Positions 5,568 to 6,676 of a DNA stretch of 6,676 nucleotides are shown in pieces. The notes beneath the pieces are model-generated. The model was given only the letters and a program-made list of their open reading frames with translations. It was not told the origin of the DNA and did no database searches. This DNA comes from an uncultured beta proteobacterium. GTDB lineage: Bacteria > Pseudomonadota > Gammaproteobacteria > Burkholderiales > Rhodocyclaceae. The position numbers and the translations under genes were made by a program. The stretch covers positions 1 through 6,676 of the forward strand of contig CAIVZW010000494.1 of assembly GCA_903910495.1 (NCBI GenBank), read 5' to 3'. The number at the start of each line of letters is the position of its first letter. The first letter of the stretch is position 1.

Positions 5568-6482
5568 ATGTTTGATATTTTTTTCGTTCAGCAACTGGTG
5601 AACGGCCTTTCGGTCGGCTTCATCTACGCACTGATGGCGATCGGCTTCACGCTGATTTTTGGCGTGCTCAATGTGGTGAACTTCGCCCATGGCGAGGTCT
5701 ACATGATCGGCGCATACGCTGGCTGGCTCTCCATCACCATCTTCGCGCCGCCACTCTTCGTCGTCATCCTGGTCGCACTGGCGATCGGCGCGCTCGCCGG
5801 TTTCGGGCTTGAGCGCATCGCTTTCCGCCCGTTTCGCCGCTTCCGCGACGAGGCGTCGCTCAAATCCAAGGCGATTCGCGAAGCCACGCTGCTCTCTTCG
5901 TTGGCGATCTCGATCATAGTGCGCGAGTTGGCCGAGAAGATCTTCGGCTCTAACATGCAGACCATACCGCAGGACTACCTGCTGCTGACGCCGATCCAGA
6001 TCGGCCCGCTCAGTTTCGCCAGTGGCCAATTTCTCATCTTTGGTCTGTCGATCGTCATGCTCGGCGGCCTGCAATGGCTGCTCAAGCGTACCGAGGTCGG
6101 GCTGTCGATCCGTGCCGTGGCCAACAATCCGATGGGCGCGACCTACGTCGGCATCAACACCGAGCGCACCATCATCGCCACCTTCATCATCGGCTCGACG
6201 CTCGGCGCCGCCGCCGGACTCGTTGTCGGGCTCTACCAGGGTGCAATCTTTCCGGCCATGGGCTTCGCCCCCGGCGTCAAGGCTTTCGTCGCCATGGTCA
6301 TGGGCGGCCTGTCGTCGATCGGCGGCGCGGTTGTTTGCGCGATCATTCTCGGCGTCGCCGAGTCCGTCACCACGAGTTTCTTTGCCCAGGGCTGGGGCGA
6401 TCTGGTGGCTTATGTCTTCCTGGTCATCACCTTGATCTTTTTTCCGACCGGCCTCTTCGGCGGCGGCAGGGACAGGGTCTGA
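5568..6482 (+). CDS. livH: Branched-chain-amino-acid-type ABC transporter permease LivH
   Basis: A 304-residue inner-membrane protein, about eight hydrophobic segments, one of two subunits forming the transport channel of a Liv-type importer. It opens with QQLVNGLSVGFIYALMAIG (8-26) and has the family signature NVVNFAHGE (35-43). The cytoplasmic loop RTEVGLSIRAVANNP (174-188), running on to about residue 200, is the segment that contacts the ATPase in this family, and MGGLSSIGGA (245-254) is a conserved membrane stretch. Residues 90-107 form a longer charged stretch between membrane segments than I expect for typical LivH. The ATG at 5568 fits family N-termini but has no clear ribosome site, because the bases before it (ataacaacc) follow directly on the intercistronic hairpin. 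Translation may therefore depend on coupling or on hairpin opening. Its TGA is two bases before the livM ATG. Family call is firm; substrate is not. Confidence 0.93.
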   Translation: MFDIFFVQQLVNGLSVGFIYALMAIGFTLIFGVLNVVNFAHGEVYMIGAYAGWLSITIFAPPLFVVILVALAIGALAGFGLERIAFRPFRRFRDEASLKSKAIREATLLSSLAISIIVRELAEKIFGSNMQTIPQDYLLLTPIQIGPLSFASGQFLIFGLSIVMLGGLQWLLKRTEVGLSIRAVANNPMGATYVGINTERTIIATFIIGSTLGAAAGLVVGLYQGAIFPAMGFAPGVKAFVAMVMGGLSSIGGAVVCAIILGVAESVTTSFFAQGWGDLVAYVFLVITLIFFPTGLFGGGRDRV

Positions 6483-6484
6483 TC

Positions 6485-6676
6485 ATGCGCAAATCACTTT
6501 CCATCCTGGTCATCTTCCTTGCCGTCTTCGTCGTCCTGCCGGGCATCCTAGCGGCGGTTGGCGGTGGCTACTGGTTCCGCGTCACGACGACCATCGGCGT
6601 GTTCGCCATCCTGACCATGAGCGCCAACCTGATCAGCGGCACCACCGGCCTGATGTCGCTCGGGCACGCCGGTTTC
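6485..6676 (+). CDS. livM: Branched-chain-amino-acid-type ABC transporter permease LivM, N-terminal part, cut by window edge
   Basis: The first 64 codons of the second permease subunit, open to the right edge. My translation begins MRKSLSILVIFLAVFVVLPG, a basic N-terminus followed by a first membrane segment. A second hydrophobic stretch, IGVFAILTMSANL (37-49), leads into GLMSLGHAGF (55-64), the conserved LivM segment usually seen as GLLSLGHAAF. The ATG lies two bases after the livH stop, with AGGG about eight to nine bases upstream inside the livH coding end, so the two permeases are likely translationally coupled. The rest of the gene, and the expected LivG and LivF ATPases, lie outside the window. 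Confidence 0.9.
   Translation, partial: MRKSLSILVIFLAVFVVLPGILAAVGGGYWFRVTTTIGVFAILTMSANLISGTTGLMSLGHAGF

Noticed and set aside
5418..6074. 218-codon minus-strand frame across the livK end and livH start
   Set aside because: It covers two real genes and the intercistronic hairpin, and its product is a low-complexity Arg/Asp/Glu-rich sequence typical of an antisense shadow.

Overview
The window looks like chromosomal DNA of a Gram-negative proteobacterium, most plausibly a betaproteobacterium. The right half carries a signal-peptide-bearing periplasmic binding protein followed by two Liv-type permeases. The left half is a cysteine/serine-centred operon containing an oxygen-sensitive Fe-S enzyme family, which suggests anaerobic or microaerobic growth. 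The taxonomic call is inference from gene content and composition only. No rRNA, tRNA, CRISPR array or insertion sequence was seen.

Left block (1-3411, minus strand): four genes read leftward. In transcription order they are an L-2-amino-thiazoline-4-carboxylate (ATC) hydrolase-like protein (3411-2899), a PLP-dependent cysteine-synthase-like protein with an unusual Cys-rich tail (2679-1603), a SerA-type 2-hydroxyacid dehydrogenase with an ACT domain (1579-392), and the N-terminal part of a CyuA/serine dehydratase alpha-family protein (333 to beyond the left edge). Gaps are 219, 23 and 58 bp. All four families touch the serine/cysteine three-carbon pool: oxidation of 3-phosphoglycerate or a related hydroxyacid, beta-replacement to a cysteine-like product, hydrolysis of a cyclic cysteine precursor, and removal of sulfur from cysteine. 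The combination is coherent, but I do not know a described pathway with exactly this set, so it is the best candidate here for something undescribed.

Middle block (3412-4384): about 970 bp of AT-rich DNA between divergent transcription units, with no supportable gene. It holds a good candidate sigma-54 promoter facing the left operon, several short dyads, and a weak sigma-70-like promoter facing right.

Right block (4385-6676, plus strand): a livK-type binding protein, livH and the start of livM, the usual order of a branched-chain-amino-acid-type ABC importer; the livF/livG ATPases are presumably beyond the right edge. A perfect 11-bp stem with a GAGA tetraloop lies between livK and livH, right in front of a livH start that has no visible Shine-Dalgarno. 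This suggests that binding protein and permease levels are set differently. Hand counts of single 60-base lines gave about 60% G+C in livK, about 52% in the cysteine-synthase-like gene and about 35% in the intergenic block, so the two halves differ in composition.
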